Part shown: positions 26,882 through 36,441 of the stretch, piece by piece
Layout: each line of letters opens with the position of its first letter
Numbering within the stretch: the first letter of the stretch is position 1
NCBI RefSeq assembly: GCF_003614435.1
Contig: NZ_CP025546.1
Location: forward strand, 620,001-684,000
Direction of reading: 5' to 3'
Source of the DNA: Mycobacterium paragordonae
GTDB lineage: Bacteria > Actinomycetota > Actinomycetes > Mycobacteriales > Mycobacteriaceae
DNA length: 64,000 nucleotides
The notes under the pieces: model-generated
What the model saw: the letters and a program-made list of their open reading frames with translations, nothing else
What the model was told of the DNA's origin: nothing
Databases searched by the model: none
Position numbers and translations under genes: made by a program

Positions 26882-28023
26882 GCCGCGTCGTGCTCTCCGT
26901 CGAGGGCCAGCCGGTAACCCCGCTTGACCACGGTGGCGACGATGTTCTTGTCGCCCAGCGCCGTTCGCAACCGAAGCACGGCGGTGTCCACCGCATGCGT
27001 GTCACCGCCGTTGCCGGGCAGCAGCCGCAGCAGTTCCGCGCGACCGACCACATCTCCGGGACGATGTGCCAGGGCGTGCAGTATCGCCATGCCCGAGCCG
27101 GACACCGTCTTGACCGACCCGTCGACCAGCACGCAGGTACCCCGGATGTCGACCAGATGGCCGGCGGCCCGGACGCTGCACGAACCGAGCAACGGCAGTT
27201 CCTCGGCGATATGACGTGCCAAGGCGCCCAACCGCATTCGCTCCGGTGACGATGTCGGGACACCGTGCCGGATCAGGGGCCGCGATGTCACCGGGCCCAC
27301 ACACATCGCGTGCACGCTGCTGCGGAAGGCGGCCAGCACCTGGTCCTCGATGCCCAGGTCGCGGCTGCGCTCCAGCACCGCCACGGCCGCCGGGGCCGAC
27401 GTAAAGCTCACCGCGTCGAACTGCCGCCGGGCGATGCCGGCGACCAGCTGATCGAACTCGCCGTCCAATGGAACTGGCTTCCAACGGTATACCCGGATCG
27501 GGACAACCTCGGCACCCGCGTCGCGCAGACCTCCCAGGAACTCCGGAAACGGATCCCAGCCGTCCGCCGCGCCGTGCAACTGTACGGCGATGCGCTTGCC
27601 GTCGACCCCCGTCTCGAGCAGGTATTCCAGGACCTCGTGCGACGATTCGGATTCGGGTGACCATTCCTCACGCAGTCCGGCAGCGCGCAGTGCGCCGGTT
27701 GCCTTCGGTCCCCGCGAGATGACCCGCGCTGACGACAACGAGTCGACGAGTTCGGTCGCCAGACCCCATCCTTCGGCCGCGGCCACCCAGCCGCGAAAGC
27801 CGATGCCGGTGTGGGCCACCATGATGTCCGGCGGTGCGGCGATCAATGCTTCGGTGTTGCAGTGCAATTCATCGTCATCGGGCAGCGCGATCATGCTGAT
27901 CGCGGGGGCGGCGAAGACCTCCGCCCCATGACGATTCAGCAGCGCACACAACTCTTCTGAGCGACGCGCTGAGGTGACTGCGACGCGGTAGCCAGTGAGT
28001 GGCGCAGACGGTGACTGGGCCAT
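26878..28023 (-). CDS. HemD-like domain fused to winged-helix DNA-binding domain (Rv0260c-like)
   Basis: A 381-aa two-domain protein. Residues ~8-265 are a uroporphyrinogen-III synthase (HemD) fold (YRVAVTSARRSEELCALL, VSFTSAPAAVAVLE, then AMCVGPVTSRPLI). Residues ~285-378 form an OmpR/PhoB-type winged helix (LVDGSVKTVSGSGMAILHALA, then AVDTAVLRLRTALGDKNIVATVVKRGYRLAL). The fusion suggests a transcription factor that senses a tetrapyrrole precursor, or a vestigial synthase reused as a sensor, controlling the nitrite/siroheme genes. The ATG at 28023 gives exactly the M. tuberculosis length. It is coupled by ATGA to the chelatase gene. Catalytic competence is not determinable here. Confidence 0.88.
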   Translation of the reverse strand: MAQSPSAPLTGYRVAVTSARRSEELCALLNRHGAEVFAAPAISMIALPDDDELHCNTEALIAAPPDIMVAHTGIGFRGWVAAAEGWGLATELVDSLSSARVISRGPKATGALRAAGLREEWSPESESSHEVLEYLLETGVDGKRIAVQLHGAADGWDPFPEFLGGLRDAGAEVVPIRVYRWKPVPLDGEFDQLVAGIARRQFDAVSFTSAPAAVAVLERSRDLGIEDQVLAAFRSSVHAMCVGPVTSRPLIRHGVPTSSPERMRLGALARHIAEELPLLGSCSVRAAGHLVDIRGTCVLVDGSVKTVSGSGMAILHALAHRPGDVVGRAELLRLLPGNGGDTHAVDTAVLRLRTALGDKNIVATVVKRGYRLALDGEHDAA

Positions 28024-28057
28024 ATGTCCTTTGTATGCCAGGCTCATTTCCGAAGCG

Positions 28058-29455
28058 TTACCTGGCAATTGCTGCAGCATTGCCCTCGTCTGCGTTCTGC
28101 GTCACAGGTGTGCCGGGACGGCGCACGTACATCACCCAGGTGAGCCACGCGGCGAAGACGTAGGACACCAGGAACGTCCAGTAGGCCGAGGTCTCGGTGC
28201 CACTGTGCAGGTATGACTCGCGCAGCGCCAGGTTGATCCCCACCCCGCCCAGTGCGCCTACCGCTGAACAGAATCCGATCAACGAACCGGACATGGCACG
28301 CGCCCAGTGGCGACGCTCGGCTTCGCCGGTATCCAGCGAGCGGCTGCGTGCCTCGAAGATGGACGGGATCAGCTTGAACACCGACCCGTTGCCCATCCCG
28401 GCCAGAATGAACAGCGCCATGAAGCACGCCACGTAACCGATCAGCGTGAAACTGCCGGTGCCCGGTGCGACGTCGTCGTGGGTGCTGATGGCTACCAGCA
28501 CGCCGGCCGCCAGAATCATGCCGGCGAGAACGCCCAGGGTGACCCGACTTCCGCCGATGCGGTCGGACAGGCGGCCCCCGTAAATCCGCGCCAGCGAGCC
28601 CAATAGCGGCCCCACAAAGGCGATCTGAGCGGCGTGCAGCGACGCGTGCTTGACGGTTTCGCCGTGTTCCTCGAAGTTGACCTGCAACACCTGGCCGAAC
28701 GCGAACGCGAACCCGATCCACGAGCCGAAGGTGCAGATGTAAAGCAGGGAGATCACCCAGGTGTGCCGCACGAACAGCACCGAGCGCAACGTGTTCAGCT
28801 GAATGCCGTGCTCGAGATTGTCCATGAACAGTGCCGCGGCGATACCCGCGATCGCCAGCAGCACAAGGTAAATCGCGCACACCCAGTACGGCGCCCGATG
28901 CCCGGCCGTGGCGAAGGCCAACAGGCCGACGAGCTGGATCACCGCGACTCCGAGATTGCCCACCCCCGCGTTGACGGCCAGCGCTGCACCTTTCAGCCGC
29001 TCCGGATAGAACGCGTTGACGTTGGCCAACGATGCCGCGTAATTGCCGCCACCCAGGCCGGTCATGGCCGCGCACAACACATATGGCCACAGCGGCAGGC
29101 CGGGGTGGGCCAGCAGCGCGATGGTCATGGCGGTGGGAACAAGAAGCACGAACGCCGAGAACGTGGTCCAGTTGCGGCCACCGAACCTGGCGATGCCGAG
29201 GGTGTAGGGAATGCGTGCGCAGCCGCCGATCAGGGTGGCGACGGCTCCCAGCAGCAGCTTGTCGCCGGCCGAGAATCCGTACACTGATGCGGGCATGAAC
29301 AGCGTCATTACCGACCACAGGGACCAGATCGAGAAGGCAATGTGATCGCCGGCCATCGTGCAGAGCAGGTTGCGCCTGGCGATCTTGTCGTTTCCGGCGT
29401 TCCAGGCCGCCGTGTCCTCGGGATTCCAGTTCTCGATGCGATGGTTGCGGCCCAT
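28058..29455 (-). CDS. Nitrate/nitrite MFS transporter, NarK family (paralogue 1)
   Basis: A 12-helix major facilitator, 465 aa, exchanging nitrate and nitrite or taking up nitrate. The nitrate-signature glycine motif appears as MTGLGGGNYAASLANVNAFYPERLKGAAL, abbreviated here to GLGGGNYA, with a second Gly-rich helix GAVGALGGVGINLAL. The start at 29455 (MGRNHRIENW) is chosen because GGAAAGG lies upstream and it gives the same 465 residues as the second paralogue. A longer frame from a TTG at 29515 adds non-conserved residues. It precedes the HemD-wHTH gene on the same strand by 34 bases, so it heads the siroheme/nitrite minus-strand operon. Confidence 0.9.
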   Translation of the reverse strand: MGRNHRIENWNPEDTAAWNAGNDKIARRNLLCTMAGDHIAFSIWSLWSVMTLFMPASVYGFSAGDKLLLGAVATLIGGCARIPYTLGIARFGGRNWTTFSAFVLLVPTAMTIALLAHPGLPLWPYVLCAAMTGLGGGNYAASLANVNAFYPERLKGAALAVNAGVGNLGVAVIQLVGLLAFATAGHRAPYWVCAIYLVLLAIAGIAAALFMDNLEHGIQLNTLRSVLFVRHTWVISLLYICTFGSWIGFAFAFGQVLQVNFEEHGETVKHASLHAAQIAFVGPLLGSLARIYGGRLSDRIGGSRVTLGVLAGMILAAGVLVAISTHDDVAPGTGSFTLIGYVACFMALFILAGMGNGSVFKLIPSIFEARSRSLDTGEAERRHWARAMSGSLIGFCSAVGALGGVGINLALRESYLHSGTETSAYWTFLVSYVFAAWLTWVMYVRRPGTPVTQNADEGNAAAIAR

Positions 29456-29881
29456 GAGGTTGTGCACCTTTCCGGGCACCTCGACGGCGCCGCTGAATGA
29501 AGAGGCTTGCGCCAAGGTCGGTTTCGATGCTCACATCGGGCGCTGAAGGCAGTCAACTCAGAAGGGTCCAGATCGACTGAAAGTTGCGTCCCAGTTGTCT
29601 GGCAGGTCCCTGTAAACCTCGAAAACCGGCGTATTCGAGTGACATTCGCTACACGCGTCCCGGGTCGATCCCTGGCGCCGCGCGGGAATCTGGCGACGCT
29701 TCGGCGGCGCGTCGAGCCGTGAAATTCACAGTCGGCACCGCCGCCCTGCTGCTCCCCCAATAGGGGGAGGAAATTTCATCCCCAGATTCCCCCAGCCGCC
29801 GTAGAGACGTGTGGCCGGCGCCACACCAGAGTGGTCAGCGAGCCCCGGCATCGGCCACCACAGGTAAGGGAACGGATCACA
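29456..29881. other. Divergent intergenic region between narK paralogue 1 and PE_PGRS
   Basis: About 426 bases without a convincing gene. The part next to narK is less G+C-rich than its surroundings. The only structure noticed is the CTCCCCC/GGGGGAG dyad at 29752-29769, described separately, and an AAGGGAACGG ribosome-binding site before the PE_PGRS start. No tRNA, insertion sequence or strong terminator was seen. Confidence 0.6.
29752..29769. promoter_or_regulatory. CTCCCCC-AATA-GGGGGAG dyad upstream of PE_PGRS
   Basis: A perfect 7-bp-arm inverted repeat around AATA, 113 bases upstream of the PE_PGRS start, followed by further CCCC tracts (CATCCCCAGATTCCCCC). The function is unknown. It may be an operator or a G-quadruplex-prone element. 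Confidence 0.45.
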
Positions 29882-31678
29882 ATGTCGTATCTACTCGTTG
29901 CCCCAGAAGCGCTTTCGTCGTCAGCGGCGGACCTGGCGAATATCGGTTCGGCATTGCGCTGCGCGAACGCAACGGCAGCCGCGTCGACAACGGAAGTGCT
30001 AGCAGCGGGCGCCGACGAGGTGTCGGCGGCGTTAGCGGCGCTGTTCTCCGGGCATGGTCAGGCCTATCAGAGCCTGTCCGCTCAAGTTTCGGCCTTCCAC
30101 GACCAGTTCGTGCAGACCCTCAGTTTGAACGCCACCACCTACGCGCGGGCCGAGGCCGCCAATGTGTCGCCGCTGCAGCAAGTCCTCAACGTCATCAACG
30201 CGCCGACCCAGGCGCTGGTGGGCCGCCCCTTGATCGGCAACGGCGCGGACGGCGCCGCGGGCTCGGGCGCCAACGGTGCGGCGGGCGGGATTCTGTTGGG
30301 CAACGGCGGCAACGGGGGATCGGGCGGGACCGGCCAGGCCGGCGGCGCGGGCGGCGCGGCAGGGCTGATCGGCAACGGCGGCACCGGCGGCACGGGCGGT
30401 GCCGGTGCCACCGGAGGAACCGGCGGCCGCGGTGGGTGGTGGTACGGCGACGGAGGAAGCGGCGGCGGCGGAGGCGCCGCGACGTCGGTCAGCATGGCCG
30501 GTGGCCACGGGGGCGCCGGTGGCAGCGCCGGGCTGTGGGGCGCGGGTGGCAGCGGCGGGCACGGCGGGGCCGGAATGTCCGGTGCGGACGCCGTCAACCC
30601 GGCGTCGACCACCGATTCGAGCCTCAACGGCGCAGCGGGCCGCAGCAACCAGGTGGACAAGGCGGGTCACGTCACCGGCAGCAACGGCGGATCGGGACAA
30701 CCCGGGCCGTCGGGGGTCAACGGGGGTAGCGGCGGTAGCGGCGGCAACGCCGACGTCACGAAGGCCGGGGCCTTCACCACCAGTCCCGTGGCCGGCAATG
30801 GCGGTAATGGCGGGGCCGGCGGCGCAGGCGGGGCCGATGGCGGAGACGGCGGTGCGGGCGGTTACGCCCGGGCGACCGGTACCGGTGCGGCCGTGGCCGG
30901 CCTGGGCGGTAACGGCGGCGCCGGTGGCGCAGGCCTGGACGGACAGGGCAGCGGTAGCGTCGGCGGCGCCGGTGGTGACGGGGGCCGCGGCGGCTTCCTG
31001 GTCGGCAACGGCGGTGACGGCGGCATCGGCGGCACCGGCGGCGCCGGGGGTAGCGGTTCGGGCGGCGGCGCCGGGGGCGCCGGCGGCGGCCACGCGACCA
31101 TCGATTCGAACTCCACCAACGCGGCGTACAACTCCAACGGCAACGCATCCGGCGGAAACGGCGGAGCGGGCGGCGACGGAGGCGATGGCGGGCGAGGCGG
31201 TAGCGGTGCGGCCGGTGGTGCCGGCGGAAATGCCGGTGCCGGCGGGTGGCTGGCCGGCAACGGCGGGGCGGGCGGCCACGGTGGCGCGGGGGGCGCCGGT
31301 GGTGGCGGCGGACTGGGCGGCAACGGCGGGGACGGCGCCGCGGGCGGCAATGCGGGTGCGGTCTCGGGCCTTGCGTCCGGCGGTAACGGCGGCCAGGGCG
31401 GCGACGCCGGCCACGGTGGCGACGGTGGCAGCGGCGGCGAAGCCGGCCAGGGCGGCGCAGGTGCCCGCGGCGGTCTGCTCGGCAGGTCCGGTGCGGCCGG
31501 AAGCGTCGGGGACGGCGGCGTCGGCGGCCTCGGTGGCTCGCACGGCGGTGCGGGTACCGGCGGTGCCGCCGGGCTGGGACTGGGCACGACCGGGCGCGAC
31601 GGCACCGCGGGGGCGAACGGTGCCGGCGGGCCGGCCTACGACGGGGCCAATGGCACGACCGGGCTCAAGCGCGCCTGA
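29882..31678 (+). CDS. PE_PGRS family protein
   Basis: A 598-aa PE_PGRS protein. Residues ~1-95 are the helical PE domain ([22 protein letters not shown], with Pro8-Glu9), which directs type VII export, usually by ESX-5. The linker carries the characteristic [11 protein letters not shown]. The rest is a Gly-Gly-Ala/Gly-Gly-Asn repeat region, interrupted at about residues 235-290 and 400-425 by less repetitive Ser/Thr/Asn stretches. AAGGGAACGG precedes the ATG at 29882. It lies alone on the plus strand between two minus-strand narK paralogues. Such genes are restricted to some slow-growing mycobacteria, which helps place the organism. The specific function is unknown. Confidence 0.93.
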   Translation: MSYLLVAPEALSSSAADLANIGSALRCANATAAASTTEVLAAGADEVSAALAALFSGHGQAYQSLSAQVSAFHDQFVQTLSLNATTYARAEAANVSPLQQVLNVINAPTQALVGRPLIGNGADGAAGSGANGAAGGILLGNGGNGGSGGTGQAGGAGGAAGLIGNGGTGGTGGAGATGGTGGRGGWWYGDGGSGGGGGAATSVSMAGGHGGAGGSAGLWGAGGSGGHGGAGMSGADAVNPASTTDSSLNGAAGRSNQVDKAGHVTGSNGGSGQPGPSGVNGGSGGSGGNADVTKAGAFTTSPVAGNGGNGGAGGAGGADGGDGGAGGYARATGTGAAVAGLGGNGGAGGAGLDGQGSGSVGGAGGDGGRGGFLVGNGGDGGIGGTGGAGGSGSGGGAGGAGGGHATIDSNSTNAAYNSNGNASGGNGGAGGDGGDGGRGGSGAAGGAGGNAGAGGWLAGNGGAGGHGGAGGAGGGGGLGGNGGDGAAGGNAGAVSGLASGGNGGQGGDAGHGGDGGSGGEAGQGGAGARGGLLGRSGAAGSVGDGGVGGLGGSHGGAGTGGAAGLGLGTTGRDGTAGANGAGGPAYDGANGTTGLKRA

Positions 31679-31693
31679 GCCAGACTCTCAAAA

Positions 31694-33091
31694 TCAAACG
31701 TAAGCCAGACCGGTGCGGCTGTGACCGGGCGCCGCAAGGGGCCTGCGCACGTAGATGAGCCAGGTCAGCGCCGACGCGGCGAGGTAGAACCCGACGAAGG
31801 CCCAGAAGGCTCCCGTGGCGGTGCCGCTGCTCGAATAAGACTGGCGCAAGGCGAGATTCACGCCGACACCGCCCAGCGCGCCGACGGCCCCGGCGAATCC
31901 GATCAGGGCGCCGGACATCGAACGTGACCACTGCCGTCGCTCGGCTTCGCTCACCGGCAGTGAGTGGCTGCGGGCCTCGAAGATCGACGGAATCATCTTG
32001 TATACAGAGCCATTGCCGATTCCGGACAGGATGAACAGCGCCACGAAGCCCACCACGTAACCGATCATCGTCGACGTCGGCGCGGGCCCGGTGCGGTGAT
32101 CCCCGAAAGTGCTGACGCTGACCAGTATTCCGGCGGCGAGGATCATTGCACAGAATGCGCCCAGGGTGACCCGCCCGCCCCCGACGCGGTCGGCCAACCG
32201 GCCCCCATACACCCGTGACAGCGAGCCCAGAAGTGGCCCCAGGAAAGCGATCTGGGCGGCGTGCAGGGCGGCCTGCCCGGTGCTCCGGCCGCCGGCGATG
32301 AAGTTGATCTGCAGCACCTGACCGAATGCGAAGGAGAACCCGATGAACGAGCCGAAGGTGCCGATGTAAAGCGTTGAGATCACCCAGGTGTGCGGCTCGG
32401 CCAGCACCTTGCGCATGGTGTCCATCTCAATGCGGTACTGCTTCAGGTTGTCCATGTACAACGCCGCGCCGATACCGGCCACTGCCAGTAGCACCAGGTA
32501 TACCGCGCAGACCCAGTACGGCCGGCGGTCGCCGGCCGTGGCGATCACCAGCAGACCGATCAGCTGAATCATCGGCACTCCGAGGTTTCCGCCACCGGCG
32601 TTGAGCGCCAGCGCCGCGCCTTTGAGCCGTTGCGGATAGAACGCATTGATGTTCGTCATCGAGGAGGCGAAGTTGCCCCCGCCGAGCCCGGCGAGCGCGG
32701 CGCACACCAGATAAGGCCACAGCGGTAGACCCGGATTGGCCAGCAGGACAATCGTTCCGACGGTCGGAATGAGCAGGACCACCGCCGAGAAGATGGTCCA
32801 GTTGCGGCCACCGAACTTCGCGGTGGCGAAGGTGTACGGGAACCGCAGGCAGCCGCCGACCAGCGTTGCCGTGGCACCCAACAGGAACTTGTCCCCGGCG
32901 GAGAATCCGTACACCGACGCCGGCATGAACAGCACCATGACCGACCAGATCGACCAGACGGAGAATCCGACGTGTTCGGCGACCACCGACCAGATCAGGT
33001 TGCGCCGGGCGATGTCCTTGTTGCCTGCCTCCCACGCGACTACATCTTCGGGATCCCAGTCGGAGATAACGTGCGAACGACGGGCGAACAT
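31694..33091 (-). CDS. narK3: Nitrate/nitrite MFS transporter NarK3 (paralogue 2)
   Basis: A 465-aa, 12-helix transporter closely related to paralogue 1 (shared SVYGFSAGDKxLLGA, the GLGGGNFASSMTNINAFYPQRLKG region, and GFSFAFGQVLQINF against AFAFGQVLQVNF). The signature GGGNFA motif and the second Gly-rich helix are intact. ATG at 33091 is supported by AGGAG 5 bases upstream; another ATG lies 6 codons earlier. Its N terminus (RRSHVISDWDPEDVVAWEAGN) matches M. tuberculosis NarK3 better than paralogue 1 does. It lies 15 bases beyond the convergent PE_PGRS stop and upstream-adjacent to the acetyltransferase gene, as in M. tuberculosis. Confidence 0.92.
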   Translation of the reverse strand: MFARRSHVISDWDPEDVVAWEAGNKDIARRNLIWSVVAEHVGFSVWSIWSVMVLFMPASVYGFSAGDKFLLGATATLVGGCLRFPYTFATAKFGGRNWTIFSAVVLLIPTVGTIVLLANPGLPLWPYLVCAALAGLGGGNFASSMTNINAFYPQRLKGAALALNAGGGNLGVPMIQLIGLLVIATAGDRRPYWVCAVYLVLLAVAGIGAALYMDNLKQYRIEMDTMRKVLAEPHTWVISTLYIGTFGSFIGFSFAFGQVLQINFIAGGRSTGQAALHAAQIAFLGPLLGSLSRVYGGRLADRVGGGRVTLGAFCAMILAAGILVSVSTFGDHRTGPAPTSTMIGYVVGFVALFILSGIGNGSVYKMIPSIFEARSHSLPVSEAERRQWSRSMSGALIGFAGAVGALGGVGVNLALRQSYSSSGTATGAFWAFVGFYLAASALTWLIYVRRPLAAPGHSRTGLAYV

Positions 33092-33214
33092 GAAGACTCC
33101 TAACGTCATCGACCTTGCCGATCACGCTAGAAATCCATTGTTGCCCGAGCGCTTCCGTCAGGGACCCGGGTGTGTGAACTTCCCATCACCCCACCACCTA
33201 AGGCGGTGTGAGAC

Positions 33215-33757
<543 letters not shown>

Positions 33758-33771
33758 CTACCAGGTCGGGT

Positions 33772-34650
33772 CTATCCCGCCCGCCGTGGCCGCGCCCAAT
33801 GCAGCCGCACGTGCTGCCCCGGCCGCACCTGGGCGGCCTTGTCGATGTCCTCGTCGGTCAGCACGCCGATCACCGGGTAACCGCCGGTGACGGGGTGATC
33901 GGGCCCCAGGATCACCGGCAGCCCGTTGGGTGGCACCTGGATGGCGCCGCGCGTGGCGCCCTCGCTGGGTAGCTGCCGGTCCGGTTCGCGATGCCGCAGC
34001 GGGCGGCCGACGAGGCGCATGCCCACCCGGTCGCTGCGGTCGGAGGCCACCCAGTCGGTGTGGACCAGGATGTCGGGGTCGACGAACCAGTCGTCGCGCG
34101 GTCCGGGTATCGCCAGCAGTTCGACCGCTTCGGTGGTGATGGCGGCCACCGGGGCCTGGTCCAGTTCGGGGTAGTCGTGGGTGTGATCGCCGATCGGCAA
34201 CACGTCGCCGGCCTGCAGCGGCAACGGGCCGATCGCCGACATCACGTCGTAGCTGCGCGAGCCCAGCACCGGCGTCACGCAGATGCCGCCGCGCACCGCC
34301 AGATACGTCCGCAGCCCGGCCCGCGGCGTGCCGAGCGATATCACCTGCCCATCGCGAACGTGGTGAATACTGTTGGTGCCGAACATGATTCCGTTGACTG
34401 TCGGATCGGTGTCGGCGCCCGTCACCGCGATGTCGAGATTGCCGCCCCGAACCCGGGCGGTCAAGCCCCCGAAGGTCACTTCCACGGTGGCCCGGTCGTC
34501 GGGGTTGGCGACCAGCCGGTTGGCCAACGTGTGCGAGCGGCGGTCGGCGGCCCCGGACGGGCCGACACCGAGGTGCGCGAGTCCGGAGCGGCCGAGGTCC
34601 TGAACGACCGCCAGCGGCCCGGTACGCAGGATTTCCAGGGTGGGTGTCAT
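33772..34650 (-). CDS. pxpC: 5-oxoprolinase subunit C / biotin-dependent carboxyltransferase family (PxpC, Rv0263c-like)
   Basis: A 292-aa AHS2/KipA-type protein. With PxpA and PxpB, the family forms ATP-dependent 5-oxoprolinase, opening pyroglutamate to glutamate. Signatures seen are [22 protein letters not shown] at the N terminus and [25 protein letters not shown] near residue 250. The start ATG at 34650 follows GAGGGGGCGC. It follows pxpB by 11 bases on the same strand. The PxpA partner is not in the window, and the classical 5-oxoprolinase (oplA) found nearby in M. tuberculosis is also absent. Confidence 0.88.
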   Translation of the reverse strand: MTPTLEILRTGPLAVVQDLGRSGLAHLGVGPSGAADRRSHTLANRLVANPDDRATVEVTFGGLTARVRGGNLDIAVTGADTDPTVNGIMFGTNSIHHVRDGQVISLGTPRAGLRTYLAVRGGICVTPVLGSRSYDVMSAIGPLPLQAGDVLPIGDHTHDYPELDQAPVAAITTEAVELLAIPGPRDDWFVDPDILVHTDWVASDRSDRVGMRLVGRPLRHREPDRQLPSEGATRGAIQVPPNGLPVILGPDHPVTGGYPVIGVLTDEDIDKAAQVRPGQHVRLHWARPRRAG

Positions 34651-34661
34651 GGCGCGCCCCC

Positions 34662-35330
34662 TCAGTGAGCCCGGAACCGGACCCACCGGCCCTGCGTGAG
34701 CAGCGCCGGATCGGGTCGATCGATGTCCCACAACACCGCGTCGGTGTGACCGATGATCTGCCAGCCGCCCGGTGACTGCCGCGGATACACCGCGCTGAAT
34801 TCACCGGCCAAACCGACCGCGCCGGCCGGCACCGAGGTCCGCGGCTCGGACCGCCGTGGCACGCGGAGCCGCTCGTCGCCGCCGATCAGGTAGGCGAAGC
34901 CCGGGGCGAACCCGCCGAAGCCCACCCGCCACCGGGTGCCGGTGTGGGCGTTGATGACCTGCGCGGGGCTCAACCCGGTGTGGCCGGCGACGTGGGCCAG
35001 ATCAGGGCCGTCGTACACGACGTCGATCACGATGTCGTCGGCCGGATCGCTGAGGCCGGGATCGGTCGCGTCGGCGGCCACCCGCAACCTTCTGATGCGC
35101 TGCCGGGTCACGCCCTGGAACCGCGGTCCGTCGAGTTTCACCAGGACGGTGACCGAGGCCGGGACGATGTCCACCACGCCGGGTAACCGCGCTGCCCGCA
35201 GCGTCTCCGTCCACGCCAAAACCTCGGCGGTGCTGTCGCACTGCAGAATCAGCGCTTGATCGCCGTAGTCGATGACGGTGGTTGCCACGTCGAGGCCCCT
35301 CGAGAAATCGGTGATCTCCGTCACACTCAT
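34662..35330 (-). CDS. pxpB: 5-oxoprolinase subunit B / allophanate hydrolase subunit 1 family (PxpB, Rv0264c-like)
   Basis: A 222-aa AHS1/KipI-type protein. The hallmark [23 protein letters not shown] is present, along with the N-terminal [15 protein letters not shown] and the C-terminal [12 protein letters not shown]. It forms the kinase-like partner of PxpC in 5-oxoproline hydrolysis. It is the upstream gene of a two-gene unit with pxpC. The start could alternatively be 14 codons downstream at the conserved part; the listed ATG gives a protein slightly longer than Rv0264c. Confidence 0.87.
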   Translation of the reverse strand: MSVTEITDFSRGLDVATTVIDYGDQALILQCDSTAEVLAWTETLRAARLPGVVDIVPASVTVLVKLDGPRFQGVTRQRIRRLRVAADATDPGLSDPADDIVIDVVYDGPDLAHVAGHTGLSPAQVINAHTGTRWRVGFGGFAPGFAYLIGGDERLRVPRRSEPRTSVPAGAVGLAGEFSAVYPRQSPGGWQIIGHTDAVLWDIDRPDPALLTQGRWVRFRAH

Positions 35331-35415
35331 CTTTCGACGGTAGCTCCGGAATCCAGCCGTTCGCGAGCGAATTCCAGCACTGCCAGAGGTGCCTTAGCAA
35401 ACGCTCAGAGCGTCA

Positions 35416-36405
35416 TCAGCCCAGGACCTTGGCCAGCTGTGGCGGCAGCTGATCGGCGACCACCGGATAGCTCAGCGGCGACGCGAAGGCGATCGCGCCG
35501 GCCAGGTCTTTGCCGGTGAAGATATGGCGTTTCTGCGCGGTCACCTGCGCGGCGGCCACCTCGGGATCAGCCAGCAGCGCCTGCTCTTCCTCGGGGCTCT
35601 CCGTCGACCAGATCACCACGTCGGCGGCATCCAGCACGTCTTTGATGTGATCGCGGGGTATCACCGCCCGGTGATCCCTGACGTAGGGCTTGATGCTGTC
35701 GGCCACGACCAGGCCCATCTGGTTCAGAAAGTCGGTGCGCCAACCCGCCGCGGTCGCCACGATCGTGCCCTGCCAGATGCGCCCCTGCATCAACAGCGCC
35801 TTTTTGCCTTTCCAGGACGGGTTCTTCTGCCCGACGTCGGTGAATTTGCTGTCGACGGCGTTGACCAGGGTTTTCATCTGGTCGGCCTGGAATACTGCCT
35901 GGCCGATGGCGGTGGCCTGGTCCTTCCACGGTTCGAAGAACGCGTCGCCGTCGGACTGGGCGATGGTCGGCGCGATCGCGGACAGCTTCTGGTAGGTGTC
36001 GGCGTCCAGGCCGGCGTTCGTCGCCACGATCAGGTCCGGCTTGAGCCCGGCGATCTGGTCCACCGGTATCCCGTTGTCCAGGTTCAGCAGAACGGGTTGT
36101 GCCGCACCGAGTTTCGGTTGCGCCCACGGCCACACGCCGAACGGCTGGTCGCCGAACCAGTTGGTCACCGCGATCGGCACCACCCCGACGGCCAGCAGGT
36201 CGTCCTGTTCGGTGTAGCCGGCGCTCACCACCCGCTTCGGCGGTTCCTTGACGACGGTCTGACCGAACAGGTGGGTGACCGTCACCGACCCGCCGCCGGC
36301 CGATCCGGGCGCCGGCTTGTTTTCGGAGCACGCAGCAACCAGTCCGGCGAGCCCAGTAACCCCGGCGGCCTGCAAAAATCCCCGCCGACTCCATCCCTGC
36401 AGCAC
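35416..36405 (-). CDS. fecB2: Iron-siderophore/haem ABC transporter substrate-binding lipoprotein FecB2 (Rv0265c-like)
   Basis: A 329-aa periplasmic binding protein of the FecB/FepB (TroA) type. The signal sequence has a twin Arg (SRRGFLQAAG, Arg7-Arg8) and a lipobox (LVAAC, Cys26), so Tat-dependent lipoprotein export is likely. The mature protein has the helical-backbone binding fold (PPKRVVSAGYTEQDDLLAVGV, then IAGLKPDLIVATNAG). The C terminus has an FASPLSYPVVADQLPP segment. It probably delivers ferric siderophore or haem to a permease encoded elsewhere. No permease or ATPase gene is adjacent. Confidence 0.88.
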   Translation of the reverse strand: MLQGWSRRGFLQAAGVTGLAGLVAACSENKPAPGSAGGGSVTVTHLFGQTVVKEPPKRVVSAGYTEQDDLLAVGVVPIAVTNWFGDQPFGVWPWAQPKLGAAQPVLLNLDNGIPVDQIAGLKPDLIVATNAGLDADTYQKLSAIAPTIAQSDGDAFFEPWKDQATAIGQAVFQADQMKTLVNAVDSKFTDVGQKNPSWKGKKALLMQGRIWQGTIVATAAGWRTDFLNQMGLVVADSIKPYVRDHRAVIPRDHIKDVLDAADVVIWSTESPEEEQALLADPEVAAAQVTAQKRHIFTGKDLAGAIAFASPLSYPVVADQLPPQLAKVLG

Positions 36406-36441
36406 AGCGAGAGAGTATCGCGTGTCTTACCGGACCGTCAG

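Noticed and set aside
30032..31543. 503-codon minus-strand open frame opposite PE_PGRS
   Set aside because: The Ala/Thr/Gly-rich translation simply mirrors the PGRS repeats. The plus strand has a proper PE domain, start and ribosome-binding site.
30230..31650. Regularly spaced repeats resembling an array
   Set aside because: They are PGRS codon repeats (Gly-Gly-Ala/Asn) in frame, not a CRISPR; there are no unique spacers of constant length and no cas genes.
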